The translations under genes and the position numbers were made by a program. Positions 22,075 through 31,134 of a stretch of DNA of 62,965 nt are shown in pieces. Within the stretch, counting starts at the first letter, position 1. Every line of letters starts with the position of its first letter. This stretch comes from Alphaproteobacteria bacterium. GTDB lineage: Bacteria; Pseudomonadota; Alphaproteobacteria; CAAHEQ01; UBA3637. Below the pieces are notes generated by a model. It searched no databases. It saw nothing but the letters and a program-made list of their open reading frames with translations, and was not told the origin of the DNA. The DNA lies in NCBI GenBank assembly GCA_017412085.1, contig JAFPYS010000014.1:1-62965 (forward strand). The letters run 5' to 3'.

Positions 22075-23853
22075 TTACTTTAATTTGTTTCTTTTGTTGA
22101 ATTGTGCATTATACAAGGTAGCATAAGCACCGTTTTGAGCCAGCAATTGTTCGTGTGTTCCTTGCTCAACAATTTCACCTTCGTTAAGAACGACAATTTG
22201 ATCTGCATTTTGAATTGTGGACAAACGGTGAGCAATCACTAACACGGTTCTGTCTTTCATTAGGTTGTTGATTGCTTGCTGAACAATACCCTCAGACTTG
22301 TTGTCCAAAGCAGAGGTTGCTTCGTCCAAAATAACGATAGGGGCATTTTTTAGGAAGGCCCGCGCAATGGCAACGCGCTGTCTTTGCCCGCCAGAAAGCA
22401 GGGCACCATGTTCGCCGATATTTGTGTCCAAACCATCCTCTAAGTCATTTACAAAATCGTCCAGACAGGCTGCTTTTATGGCGCGTTGGATTTCTTGTTC
22501 TGTGGCATTAAATTTCCCCAAAAGGATGTTGTCACGGATGGTTCCGGAAAACAAGAAGTTATCTTGGAAGACGATGGCGATGTTTTGACGTAAAGAATAC
22601 AAAGTCAGATCTCGAATATTTATTCCATCAATTGTAATCATCCCTTCTGTGGTGTCATAAAAACGTGGAATTAGATTGGTAATAGTACTTTTTCCACCGC
22701 CAGAATTGCCGACAAACGCAATAGTTTTGCCCTTCGGGATGGTTAAGTTAATATGCTTCAAAACGAAGGTTTCTGGCTTATAGGCAAAGGATACGTCGTG
22801 GAAAACAATATTCTTTTTTAAGGTTTTTAGATCAATCGCATTCTTGTTGTCAGTAATGGGCACTTTATAATCCAAAATCTCAAAAATTCGTTCAATGGCC
22901 ATAAAGGACAGTTGGACTTGGGTGAAGTTCTTCCCAATATTTTTGATGGGTGTGTATAACATTAACATGGATGTCAAAAAGGCCACAAAATCACCTGCGG
23001 TAATTTGCTTTGAGGTAATTAGATAGGAACCATACCAGATGGCGCCGGCGATACCAATTGAAACAACAATATGCATCATGGGAGATAGCCAAGCGGTGCG
23101 TTGAGTGTTTTTAATGCCTAATTTAAAGCCTTGACGTAGGATTTCGTTGAATTGACGATGTTTGTGTTCCTGAAGATTGTAAGCAGCAATCGTCTTAGAT
23201 CCGGCATGGGTTTCATTAAAAACAGTAAAGCCCGCAGCACCTACTTCAACGGATTTTTTGACAATATCTTTAATGCGCCGTCTGACGGTTGCCAATGGCC
23301 ATAAGGCTCCCCCCAAGACGATGATGGCTATGATGGCGAGTTGCCATGATGTGTAAAATAAAACGCACACCAATGTAATCGAGGAAAATATACGCGTGGT
23401 AAATGTTTTTAGGTTGGATAGTAAACCAGCACACGCAATGCTTGGATCTGTATTGAAACGTTGAACCAAATCTCCCGACGAGTTGTGATCAAAAAATGTT
23501 TGATCCATCTCCATCAATTTTTTATACATTTTGCGTTGCAATTCTTGTGTAATCTTTCCGCCCGTCCAAGTGTTTAAGTAGGCGGATGCATATTCAAGAA
23601 GTGATTGGATAAGTGTAAAACCGATGATCAAAATAGGAATGATGTATAAAGGTAAATTCCATGGTGTGGCACCGTTTTGCTCAATGACAATGGTATCCAT
23701 AAATGGTTTTAATGCCAAGGCAATGACGGCGTCCAAAGATCCAATAGGAATTGTTATCAAAATACTTAATAAAGCGCGAAACCAAAATGGACGCACGAAG
23801 GGCCATATACGCTTGTAATTAACAATGAAATGCATATTCTTAATTTTTGACAT
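22075..23853 (-). CDS. msbA: MsbA-like lipid exporter, ABC half-transporter
   Basis: A 592-residue protein with an N-terminal six-helix membrane domain (about residues 20-310) and a C-terminal ATPase. Walker A is GNSGGGKST, the signature is [17 protein letters not shown] and Walker B is PIVILDEATSALDNKSE. Length and layout match MsbA, which flips lipid A precursors across the inner membrane as a homodimer. Related half-transporters export other substrates, so the symbol is likely but not certain. A -35/-10 pair (TTGCGC, 17 bp, TACAAT) lies just upstream of the start. Confidence 0.88.
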   Translation of the reverse strand: MSKIKNMHFIVNYKRIWPFVRPFWFRALLSILITIPIGSLDAVIALALKPFMDTIVIEQNGATPWNLPLYIIPILIIGFTLIQSLLEYASAYLNTWTGGKITQELQRKMYKKLMEMDQTFFDHNSSGDLVQRFNTDPSIACAGLLSNLKTFTTRIFSSITLVCVLFYTSWQLAIIAIIVLGGALWPLATVRRRIKDIVKKSVEVGAAGFTVFNETHAGSKTIAAYNLQEHKHRQFNEILRQGFKLGIKNTQRTAWLSPMMHIVVSIGIAGAIWYGSYLITSKQITAGDFVAFLTSMLMLYTPIKNIGKNFTQVQLSFMAIERIFEILDYKVPITDNKNAIDLKTLKKNIVFHDVSFAYKPETFVLKHINLTIPKGKTIAFVGNSGGGKSTITNLIPRFYDTTEGMITIDGINIRDLTLYSLRQNIAIVFQDNFLFSGTIRDNILLGKFNATEQEIQRAIKAACLDDFVNDLEDGLDTNIGEHGALLSGGQRQRVAIARAFLKNAPIVILDEATSALDNKSEGIVQQAINNLMKDRTVLVIAHRLSTIQNADQIVVLNEGEIVEQGTHEQLLAQNGAYATLYNAQFNKRNKLK

Positions 23854-23894
23854 GTCGTTATTGTATCAAGGTCTTATATAAAGCGCAAGTATTT

Positions 23895-25541
23895 TTATGC
23901 TTCTTCTTCGGGGAAGTTTTCAGAGGTTCCCTCTGACCGGGTCAAAGGTTTGACTTTTTCAATTTTTGCACCGGCAAACAATTTTTCAATCTCAGCAACA
24001 GTTGGATCTTGTTTAAGTTTTCCAATAAGTTGTTGCTTTGAGGCTTCCTTTTGTTCTTTTAAGGAAGGCTGTCCGCCTGTTTTCTCGGTCTTTAATGTCC
24101 AATTCGATCCTGTTTGATCTCGCAAAAATTTGATCAAATTTGCAGAAAATGTTCCAGGTGTGTTGGGCGCAAGAACGCACGTGATTGTATTGTTTTTAAT
24201 TTCTATTGGTCGGACAAAATTTTCTATGTTGAAGGCCAACATACGTTCCCCTTTATTGCGAGCTAGATCAGCAACTTCTTTGATGTTTTGGAAAATTGGA
24301 GCGGCGGGTTGTTCGTCAGCTTTTCCTGGTGTCGCGATTTCTGATAGAACAGGGGGTGTGATTTCTGATTTTACAGGTGCGCTTTCAACGTTTTTTTTTA
24401 CTTCTGTTAACAACTGTTCTGGACCGGGAATGTCCGATAGATATGCCATCCGAATCATTAACATTTCGGTCGCTTGGAAAGGTAAATCAGCGTTGCGTAC
24501 CTCTTGAATACCTTTAAGTAAGAGTTGCCAGTTCGCAGTCAAGGCATGCATGGTTGCGGCTTTAGATATTTCTTTTAACGTTTTTTGTTCGTTTTCTGTG
24601 AAGCCATCCAAGAAAGTTGTTTTGGGTACGACTTTTAAACATGTGAGTTTGTAGGTTAAATCCAACATATCTTGGACTAAATTTAAAGCATCAGCCCCAG
24701 CTTGATACTGTGTTTTTAATAGGTCAAAAACTTTGGGCATATCTGCGTTCAAGACGGACTTATAAAGATCTAGCAAGACGCTTTTGTCAGCGATGCCAAG
24801 CATTTGGCGCACATCCTCAACCGAGGGGTTGTTGGGAAGTTGGGTAATGGCCTGATCCAATAACGAGAGGGAATCACGCACAGATCCATCGCCAGCTTTT
24901 GCAATTAAATAAAGGACTTCTCGCGAAAAATTCTTTTTTTCTTTTTTACAAATTTTTTCTAAATAATCGGTCAACGTATCTGGTTCAATTCTCTTTAAAT
25001 CAAAGCGTTGGCAACGCGATAAAATTGTCAAGGGGACTTTGCGGATTTCAGTTGTGGCAAAAATAAATTTCACACGTTCTGGTGGTTCCTCTAATGTCTT
25101 CAAAAGGGCGTTAAAGGCCTGTTTCGAAAGCATGTGAACTTCATCGATAATATAGATTTTATACCTGGCAGAAACGGGATTATATTTTGCGCCTTCAATA
25201 ATCTCCCGGACATTATCAACACCGGTGTTGCTGGCCGCGTCAATTTCAATGACGTCTATGTGTGCGTCATTAGCAATATCAAGGCAGTGTTTGCACTTGC
25301 CACAGGGGTTGGGTGTCATGCCGCCTTTGCCGTCTTCACCAATACAGTTTAATCCTTTGGCAATAATACGGGCAGAGGTTGTTTTGCCGACACCACGGAT
25401 ACCTGTTAAAATATAGGCTTGAGCCAAACGATTTTGTTTGATAGCATTTGTAATGGTGCGTACCAAAGCCTCTTGCCCAATCAAGTCATCAAAGACTTGA
25501 GGACGATATTTGCGTGCAAGAACTTGAGAATTGCCGGCCAT
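23895..25541 (-). CDS. dnaX: DNA polymerase III subunits tau and gamma
   Basis: The clamp-loader ATPase, 548 residues as tau. Walker A GIRGVGKTTSARI, a zinc-binding module with four cysteines (LNCIGED, NPCGKCKHC), Walker B region IYIIDEVHML and sensor 1 FATTEIRKVP are all present. Domain III ends at about residue 365. At codons 381-384 the mRNA has a run of nine A (24399-24391 on this strand). A shift into the -1 frame gives two residues and then a TGA at 24387-24385, yielding a gamma-like form of 385 residues. The SRP RNA gene lies directly upstream and may share its promoter. Confidence 0.96.
   Translation of the reverse strand: MAGNSQVLARKYRPQVFDDLIGQEALVRTITNAIKQNRLAQAYILTGIRGVGKTTSARIIAKGLNCIGEDGKGGMTPNPCGKCKHCLDIANDAHIDVIEIDAASNTGVDNVREIIEGAKYNPVSARYKIYIIDEVHMLSKQAFNALLKTLEEPPERVKFIFATTEIRKVPLTILSRCQRFDLKRIEPDTLTDYLEKICKKEKKNFSREVLYLIAKAGDGSVRDSLSLLDQAITQLPNNPSVEDVRQMLGIADKSVLLDLYKSVLNADMPKVFDLLKTQYQAGADALNLVQDMLDLTYKLTCLKVVPKTTFLDGFTENEQKTLKEISKAATMHALTANWQLLLKGIQEVRNADLPFQATEMLMIRMAYLSDIPGPEQLLTEVKKNVESAPVKSEITPPVLSEIATPGKADEQPAAPIFQNIKEVADLARNKGERMLAFNIENFVRPIEIKNNTITCVLAPNTPGTFSANLIKFLRDQTGSNWTLKTEKTGGQPSLKEQKEASKQQLIGKLKQDPTVAEIEKLFAGAKIEKVKPLTRSEGTSENFPEEEA
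24391..24399 (-). promoter_or_regulatory. Nine-A slippage site in dnaX
   Basis: GTA is followed by nine A and CGTTGA in the mRNA. In frame 0 this reads V-K-K-N-V; one base back or an extra A gives K-K-K-R-stop. The position, just after the ATPase and domain III, is where gamma ends in species that make both forms. Confidence 0.65.
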
Positions 25542-25562
25542 TAATTGTTCCCCTGGTTATTA

Positions 25563-25656
25563 AAGGTGGAAAGGCATGACCCGTGAAACAAAGGCTGGGC
25601 TGCTTTCTTCCGAACCTGACCCGCTGTCCCAAGGACAACGTCCACGCCCTTCCGCC
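25563..25656 (-). ncRNA. ffs: SRP RNA (4.5S RNA)
   Basis: The minus strand holds the conserved SRP helix-8 motif: GGTCAGGTTCGGAAGAAAGC and AGCC, framed by complementary arms (GGCGGAAGGGCG near 25656 and GCCTTTCCACC near 25565) that fold into one long hairpin. It is about 94 nt, the small 4.5S type. It pairs with Ffh to target membrane proteins. Its promoter is at 25661-25689, and dnaX follows 22 bp downstream, a common arrangement. The exact ends are estimated from the stem. Confidence 0.92.
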
Positions 25657-25660
25657 CCAT

Positions 25661-25689
25661 ATTCTACGAAAATGGGCAGCAAAAGTCAA
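25661..25689 (-). promoter_or_regulatory. Promoter for the SRP RNA (and probably dnaX)
   Basis: Minus strand TTGACT (25689-25684), 17-bp spacer, TAGAAT (25666-25661), placing the start of transcription about 7 bp on, at the first base of the RNA stem. Confidence 0.8.
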
Positions 25690-25697
25690 GATAAAAA

Positions 25698-26663
25698 TTA
25701 TTCAGATTTGACGGGGCGTTGGAACAAGGTTTCAATTTCTTTTTTGGGATCTGCGCCCTCATATACCACGTGATATAAAGCAGTACACAAAGGGATCTCC
25801 AGTTTGTCGCGCAAGTCATAAACGGCTTTTAATGTTGGAACACCTTCGGCCAGTTTTTCAAATTTTTCACCTTTGGCTAAAGCTTCGCCATAGGCCCGGT
25901 TGTGGCTGTGTGGTGAAAATAAGGTCGCTTCATAATCGCCCAAATGTGCCAACCCATAAGCGGTTTTTGGTTGCCCGCCAAAATATTCAATAATGCGTCC
26001 AACTTCCACGGGGCCGCGTGCCATCAAAGACCCTTTTAAAGCGGTCCATCCCATACCATCCAAGATGCCGGCCATCACGCCCACAACGTTTTTCAAAGCT
26101 GCGGCAACTTCGTTGCCAATTAAATCAGTACCATAGTATGATCGAATAAGATTACTGTTCATATAATCAGCGATTTCAAATTTGGCTTCATCTGACGCGG
26201 AGCTGACAACAACGCAACTTGGGATGCCTTTTAAGTAATCTTGTGGATGACCAGGACCACCCAAAACGGCCACTTGAACGTCTGGTTCGTGGATTTCTTC
26301 AGCAAAAATTTGAGTCATACGTTTGCCGCTGGATGCTTCCAATCCCTTCATGGCTAATAGGAATTTCTTACCTTTTAAATCATAACTCGCCATTTGTTTG
26401 CACAAGTCACGGAAACATTGACACCCAATAGACACAATAATGAAATCATTTTTCAAAACTTCACCCATATCCGTGGTATAGGAAACACCTTCTGGCATTT
26501 GACAATAACCATTATTACCTGTCTTAATTAAGGATTCATAGGCTGGATCACCGGGCACTCCTAAAAAAAGAACATTTGATTTTTTATATGTTGCACAATA
26601 CCAACCCAAAAAACCACCCCAACGGCCACAACCAATTACAGACACTTTTGAAAAATCAGTCAT
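25698..26663 (-). CDS. gpsA: NAD(P)-dependent glycerol-3-phosphate dehydrogenase
   Basis: Makes sn-glycerol 3-phosphate from dihydroxyacetone phosphate for phospholipid synthesis. The 321-residue length is usual. The Rossmann loop is VIGCGRWGGFLG; ALKNVVGVMAGILDGMGW holds the catalytic lysine region, and LGDYEATLFSPHSHNRAYG is the conserved phosphate-binding segment (usually GLGDLxxTCxSxxSRNxxxG, here with changes). The start follows AAAGGAG. A promoter (TTGTCT, 17 bp, TACGAT) is visible at 26686-26714. Confidence 0.92.
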   Translation of the reverse strand: MTDFSKVSVIGCGRWGGFLGWYCATYKKSNVLFLGVPGDPAYESLIKTGNNGYCQMPEGVSYTTDMGEVLKNDFIIVSIGCQCFRDLCKQMASYDLKGKKFLLAMKGLEASSGKRMTQIFAEEIHEPDVQVAVLGGPGHPQDYLKGIPSCVVVSSASDEAKFEIADYMNSNLIRSYYGTDLIGNEVAAALKNVVGVMAGILDGMGWTALKGSLMARGPVEVGRIIEYFGGQPKTAYGLAHLGDYEATLFSPHSHNRAYGEALAKGEKFEKLAEGVPTLKAVYDLRDKLEIPLCTALYHVVYEGADPKKEIETLFQRPVKSE

Positions 26664-26685
26664 ATGAACTCCTTTGTTGTCGGGT

Positions 26686-26714
26686 ATCGTAGCACACTTT
26701 TAAACAAAAGACAA
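26686..26714 (-). promoter_or_regulatory. Promoter for gpsA
   Basis: Minus strand TTGTCT (26714-26709), 17-bp spacer, TACGAT (26691-26686). Confidence 0.5.
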
Positions 26715-26719
26715 GGGGG

Positions 26720-27502
26720 TTATTTTAAAGTATGAAAAGCGGTTTGAACAACTTTAGTCATATTGTTATGTGTTGAATTTTTATTTGGCGTAAAATAAGC
26801 TAAATATTCAATATTGCCGCTGCCACCAGTGATAGGAGAAAAGGTTATATTTTGAAGATAAAAGCCATTATTTGAAAAATCCGTAATAACTTTTTTAAGA
26901 ACCTGTTCATGTACTTTTTTATCCTTTATGACGCCGTGAAACTTATCAGCAATTTCTTTGCCACACTCAAATTGTGGTTTAATTAAACAGATTAGGGCTT
27001 CAAGTTTTGGCATTTCCTTCAGTTTTGAAATCATTTTTGTTACAGAAATGAACGATACATCCGATACGGCAATGGTACAATCGGCGATTTTATCAAGTTG
27101 GATTGTGCGAAAATCCGTTTGTTCATAAACAGTAACAGCGGGCTTTTTTCGAAGGTTGGGAGCAAGCTGATCTTTTCCCACGTCAACGGCAACAACCGCT
27201 TTCGCGCCGTGTTGTAGGGTACAATCTGTAAATCCCCCTGTGGAAGAACCGATATCTAAAACGGTTTTTCCTGTTAAATCAACATGAAATTCTTGCAGTG
27301 CTTTTTCCAGTTTTAAGCCGCCGCGTGATACATAAGGACAAACGGTTCCCCGTATTTCCAATTGGTCCGGTTCTTGGATATCTTGACTTGGTTTGGTAAC
27401 AGGATTGCCTTTGTAAAAAACAAGCCCCGCTTCAATGGCGGTTTTTGCCTTCGTGCGTGTATCAGCCAGGTTTTGTTGAACAAGGGCAAGATCTGATCGC
27501 AT
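26720..27502 (-). CDS. tlyA: TlyA-family 2'-O-ribose rRNA methyltransferase
   Basis: A 260-residue protein; the start at 27502 follows AAAGGAAATCAC. An N-terminal S4 RNA-binding domain (about residues 1-60, with ARTKAKTAIEAG-like spacing and VSRGGLKLEKAL) leads into an FtsJ-like SAM domain. Motif I is VLDIGSSTGGFTDC, and DVSFIS and LIKPQFECG (catalytic Lys) follow. In Mycobacterium, TlyA methylates 16S and 23S rRNA; the target here is inferred. It starts 10 bp after polA and is probably co-transcribed with it. Confidence 0.9.
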   Translation of the reverse strand: MRSDLALVQQNLADTRTKAKTAIEAGLVFYKGNPVTKPSQDIQEPDQLEIRGTVCPYVSRGGLKLEKALQEFHVDLTGKTVLDIGSSTGGFTDCTLQHGAKAVVAVDVGKDQLAPNLRKKPAVTVYEQTDFRTIQLDKIADCTIAVSDVSFISVTKMISKLKEMPKLEALICLIKPQFECGKEIADKFHGVIKDKKVHEQVLKKVITDFSNNGFYLQNITFSPITGGSGNIEYLAYFTPNKNSTHNNMTKVVQTAFHTLK

Positions 27503-27512
27503 GTGATTTCCT

Positions 27513-30233
27513 TTAGTGTGCGTCTTTCCAGTTGTCGCCAATACCCACCTCAGCAATAAGTGGCAGAGATAATCCAATAACTTGTTCCATGGCTTGTTTG
27601 ATAAGCTTGGCTGTTGTTTGCACATCTTTATCGGCAACTTCTAGCACCAGTTCATCATGTACCTGTAAAAGCAATGTCGCATCCAAATTTGCTTGTTTCA
27701 ATGCTTTATCGACGCGGATCATGGCCATTTTGATGATGTCGGCAGCGCCTCCCTGTATCGGCGCATTAATGGCAGCCCGCAAGGCAAAAGATTTGGTGGC
27801 TCTGTTATCTAATCCAGGAATATAGACTTTGCGTCCAAACGGGGTTGAAACATAACCATTGGCCTCGACAAATTGCTCCGTGTTTGTCATATACTGCTTA
27901 ATTTCGGGATATTCGGTAAAGTATGAATCAATATAGGCTTTTGCTTCACCCCTTGAAATTCCAAGATTGGCGGCCAGACCAAAAGCAGAAATGCCATAAA
28001 TAATACCAAAATTAATGGCTTTTGCACGGCGACGTTGATCGGGAGTGACTTGTTCAAGGGGGATATGAAGCACCTGACTGGCGGTGCGCGCATGAATATC
28101 CTCTCCATTAAGGAAGGATTCTTTTAATTTTACGACGTTTGCTACTTCGGCGACCAAGCGCAATTCAATTTGGGAATAATCTGCGGACAGGATTTTATAC
28201 CCTTTTTTAGCAACAAAGACACGGCGGATTTCTTTGCCTTCATCCGTGCGAATGGGAATATTTTGCAAATTGGGATCTGAACTTGCCAAACGGCCTGTAT
28301 TGGTGGAAGTCAAAGAAAAAGTGGTGTGAATTCGCGGATCTTTTTGGGCGCGTTCAATCAGGGCGTCTATATAGGTAGATTTTAACTTTGCGATGGATCG
28401 ATATTGTAAAACTAATTTTGCCAAAGCGTCGTCTTGTTCTGCTAGATTTTCTAATGCCTTAACATCTGTTATCCAGTGGCCATTTGCACCACGTTTACCG
28501 CCTGAAAGACCGCGTTTTTCATATAAAATAACACCCAATTGCGCTGGAGAATTGACGTTAAATTCCTCGTTTGCTTCTGTGTAAATTTGCTGTGTCAATT
28601 GGTTAAGACGTTCCGAAAAACGGGCATCAAGTTGTTGGAGAGTAGGTAAATCAACCAGAATGCCGTTTTCTTCCATGTGATAGAGGATTGGGATCAGGGG
28701 GGCATCAATATCTTGATAAATTTCAAAGGCTTTGGTTGTTTTTATTTTTTCAAGAAGAATTAGATAAAGCCTTAAAATCATATCGGCTCTCTCGGCCATA
28801 TAAGCGGTTGCCTTTTCTGGTGCTAGAGCTGTAAAATCGATTTGTGCCTTACCTGTTCCAATCACAGATTCCAAAGAAGGTAAAGCTTGATTTAAATGTA
28901 ATTGAGCTAAGGATTCCAAAGTATTTTCATGGCGCATGCCATCCAAGTTGTAGCTCATTAACTCGACATCGGCCAATGGTGTCAGGTCAAAGGCTCCCAA
29001 AAGTTTAGTCAAAAGATGCCAATCATTTTTAATGTTGTGCCCAATTTTTAAAATTGTTTTGTCTTCTAAAATTGTTTTTAAAGGGGAAAGAAGCACTGGT
29101 GTATCTGCCTTTGCAGGTTCGGCGGCGGCAAATAAATCTGTTGCAATGGCGGATTTTGTTTGCAATGTTAATGGAATATAACAAGCGCATCCAGATTCGG
29201 AAGCTAAAGCAATTCCTTCAATGGATAATTTGTCTTTTTCTGCGGTCTTAATGGCAATGGACAACTTTGTTTTAACTTGCTTTAACCACTCTCGCAGCTC
29301 GGATTCAGATTGAATGGCACGATAAGCAATGGTTGTTGGTTCTGTTACAACAGGTGTGGCGGCACAAGAGGTTGTTGCCTTTACCTTTTTTATAAGGCTT
29401 TGAAAACCGTTTTGTAATAAAAAGGAAGTAAGTTTTTGAGAATCATAAGGCTTGGCTTGAAATACAGAAAAGTCTTTATTTACAGGTGCATTCTTGTCCA
29501 AAGATACTAATTTTTCCGAGATTAGAATTTGTTCTTTATCACGGATTAAACCCTCACGGCGTTTCGCTTGAGGAATTTCATCCAAATGATCTAACAGATT
29601 GTGCAAAGAACCATATTTTTGAATAAGTTCTGCGGCTGTTTTGGGGCCAACACCATTGGCGCCCGGGATGTTATCCGTGCTGTCTCCCATTAAAGATTGT
29701 ACGTCTACCACTTTGTCTGGGGTGACCCCAAATTTGTTTTGCACATCCACCACAGACAGCGTTTTTTTCTTCATAGGATCGTATAAAGCAACCCGATCTG
29801 TCATTAATTGCATCAAATCTTTATCGGCAGAAATAACGGTGGTGTGCCATCCCGCTTGGGTTGCCAAATGGGCGTAGGTTGCAATTAAATCGTCGGCTTC
29901 ATATCCTTCCATTTCAAGCCAAGGGACATTTAAAGCGTCACAAGCCGCACGGATTAGGGGAAACTGAGGAATTAGTTCTTCGGGTGTTTCACGACGATTG
30001 GCTTTATATTCTGGATAAATTTTGTTCCTGAAATTTTGACGCTTGGCATCAAAAATAACAACTATATGGGCGCACCCATTTTCCTGAATCAGGTTCATCA
30101 TCATATTCGTAAAACCATAGACGGCATTGACGGGAGTGCCATCGGGACGGTTCATTGGGGGAAGCGCATAAAATGCTCGGAAGATATAACCCGAGCCATC
30201 AACTAAGCAAAGAGTTTTGTTTTTTTGCATCAT
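27513..30233 (-). CDS. polA: DNA polymerase I, with degenerate proofreading domain
   Basis: 906 residues with three domains. The 5'-3' nuclease (about 1-290) keeps DAKRQNFR, the Asp-rich EGYEADDLIATYA and SADKDLMQL, and the helix-hairpin-helix. The polymerase domain (about 530-906) is complete: SADYSQIELRLVAE (motif A), RRRAKAINFGIIYG (motif B), LLQVHDELVLE (motif C). In the middle domain the usual FDTET reads IAIKTAEK near residue 325, and YxxxD reads YMAER near 479, so two or more metal ligands are lost; HNIKND is kept. Proofreading is therefore probably inactive. Its ATG overlaps the gcrA stop. Confidence 0.97.
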   Translation of the reverse strand: MMQKNKTLCLVDGSGYIFRAFYALPPMNRPDGTPVNAVYGFTNMMMNLIQENGCAHIVVIFDAKRQNFRNKIYPEYKANRRETPEELIPQFPLIRAACDALNVPWLEMEGYEADDLIATYAHLATQAGWHTTVISADKDLMQLMTDRVALYDPMKKKTLSVVDVQNKFGVTPDKVVDVQSLMGDSTDNIPGANGVGPKTAAELIQKYGSLHNLLDHLDEIPQAKRREGLIRDKEQILISEKLVSLDKNAPVNKDFSVFQAKPYDSQKLTSFLLQNGFQSLIKKVKATTSCAATPVVTEPTTIAYRAIQSESELREWLKQVKTKLSIAIKTAEKDKLSIEGIALASESGCACYIPLTLQTKSAIATDLFAAAEPAKADTPVLLSPLKTILEDKTILKIGHNIKNDWHLLTKLLGAFDLTPLADVELMSYNLDGMRHENTLESLAQLHLNQALPSLESVIGTGKAQIDFTALAPEKATAYMAERADMILRLYLILLEKIKTTKAFEIYQDIDAPLIPILYHMEENGILVDLPTLQQLDARFSERLNQLTQQIYTEANEEFNVNSPAQLGVILYEKRGLSGGKRGANGHWITDVKALENLAEQDDALAKLVLQYRSIAKLKSTYIDALIERAQKDPRIHTTFSLTSTNTGRLASSDPNLQNIPIRTDEGKEIRRVFVAKKGYKILSADYSQIELRLVAEVANVVKLKESFLNGEDIHARTASQVLHIPLEQVTPDQRRRAKAINFGIIYGISAFGLAANLGISRGEAKAYIDSYFTEYPEIKQYMTNTEQFVEANGYVSTPFGRKVYIPGLDNRATKSFALRAAINAPIQGGAADIIKMAMIRVDKALKQANLDATLLLQVHDELVLEVADKDVQTTAKLIKQAMEQVIGLSLPLIAEVGIGDNWKDAH

Positions 30234-30610
30234 TCATCATCTGCCGTTGTGTCTTTTGAAGTACCGGCATAGGCCATGGCACAATGCTCAGCACAATAAG
30301 GTTTTCCCATCACAGTATTTTTACCACAGAAATGAAAATCTTCATCGGTCGGGTCGCCAATTGGCCAGCGGCATGTATTTAATTTGAGTTCCATGATGCC
30401 AATACGTTCGGGTTTCTTTGCCACGACTTTAACTTTTTTGACAACGGTGGCTTTCTTAATTGGAGAAGGTCTGTTTTCAAGGTTTAAGCGGTGTACCTTG
30501 CCAATGACAGAGTTCTTGGATAAGCCTAATTTTTTTGCAATTTCAGCTGTTGTAGCGCCTTTTAGCCATAATTTCTTTAAGTTCTTGATTTTATCATCGG
30601 TCCAAACCAT
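30230..30610 (-). CDS. gcrA: GcrA-type cell-cycle regulator
   Basis: A 126-residue DNA-binding protein of the alphaproteobacterial GcrA family, which works with sigma-70 and DNA methylation to time the cell cycle. The N-terminus is diagnostic: MVWTDDKIKNLKKLWLKGAT with a helix-turn-helix (AEIAKKLGLSKNSVIGKVHR). The C-terminal part has the conserved CRWPIGDP motif and a Cys/His cluster (FCGKN, YCAEHCAMAY). It is shorter than Caulobacter GcrA (173 residues), with a reduced middle linker. A strong promoter lies at 30636-30664, and polA overlaps its stop by four bases. Confidence 0.95.
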   Translation of the reverse strand: MVWTDDKIKNLKKLWLKGATTAEIAKKLGLSKNSVIGKVHRLNLENRPSPIKKATVVKKVKVVAKKPERIGIMELKLNTCRWPIGDPTDEDFHFCGKNTVMGKPYCAEHCAMAYAGTSKDTTADDE

Positions 30611-30635
30611 TTTTTACTCCTTCGAAAGATAACTT

Positions 30636-30664
30636 ATTATAGCTATTTTTTTGATAAAAGTCAA
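30636..30664 (-). promoter_or_regulatory. Promoter for gcrA-polA-tlyA
   Basis: Minus strand TTGACT (30664-30659), 17-bp spacer, TATAAT (30641-30636), 26 bp before the gcrA ATG. The leader carries AAGGAG. Confidence 0.85.
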
Positions 30665-31132
30665 TTACTTTGTCTGTTGTATCAAAGTTTCTTCTGAGAT
30701 GGTGCCAGGGGTTACAATTGTATCTTGTAACATTGCGCCAACACGATGCCAATCATTTTCTTTGGGCTGTTTTGGCCAAATATCTGGATCCAATAGAGGA
30801 TAGAATTTTGCTGGCATATCGTCCAAATATTCATTGGCAAACTTTTGCATTTGAGGGGCAATTTTCGTTGGTTTTTTCCCTTTCCAAATGGCAATTTGCG
30901 GGTGTGTCACAATTTTTTTAGAAATGTTATGAGATTCAAAAAGAGCGGGATAAATATATACACGTTTATCAAAAGGAACTTGAAGTAAAGCTTTTAACAG
31001 ATTGTCTTGGATCTCTAAAACTTGCAATTGGTTTTTATAGTTTTCTTCCAACAAATCAACTGTTTCCATTTGCTCTTGTGCAAACAGGATTGTGGGCATT
31101 AATGCCGCAGCTAATAAAAGTATCTTTTTCAT
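30665..31132 (-). CDS. Exported protein of unknown function
   Basis: A 155-residue protein with a clear cleavable signal (MKKILLLAAALMPTILFAQE, cut after FAQ or FA). The mature part has a helical Glu/Gln-rich start (METVDLLEENYKNQLQVLEI) and a Trp/Pro-containing middle (DPDIWPKQPKEND). No cysteines are seen and no family is recognised. It starts 2 bp after the membrane-protein gene at 31135 and so is probably its operon partner. Confidence 0.8.
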   Translation of the reverse strand: MKKILLLAAALMPTILFAQEQMETVDLLEENYKNQLQVLEIQDNLLKALLQVPFDKRVYIYPALFESHNISKKIVTHPQIAIWKGKKPTKIAPQMQKFANEYLDDMPAKFYPLLDPDIWPKQPKENDWHRVGAMLQDTIVTPGTISEETLIQQTK

Positions 31133-31134
31133 GA

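Noticed and set aside
25489-25689. A 66-codon minus-strand frame upstream of dnaX
   Set aside because: It lies on the SRP RNA, whose conserved helix and promoter explain the sequence.
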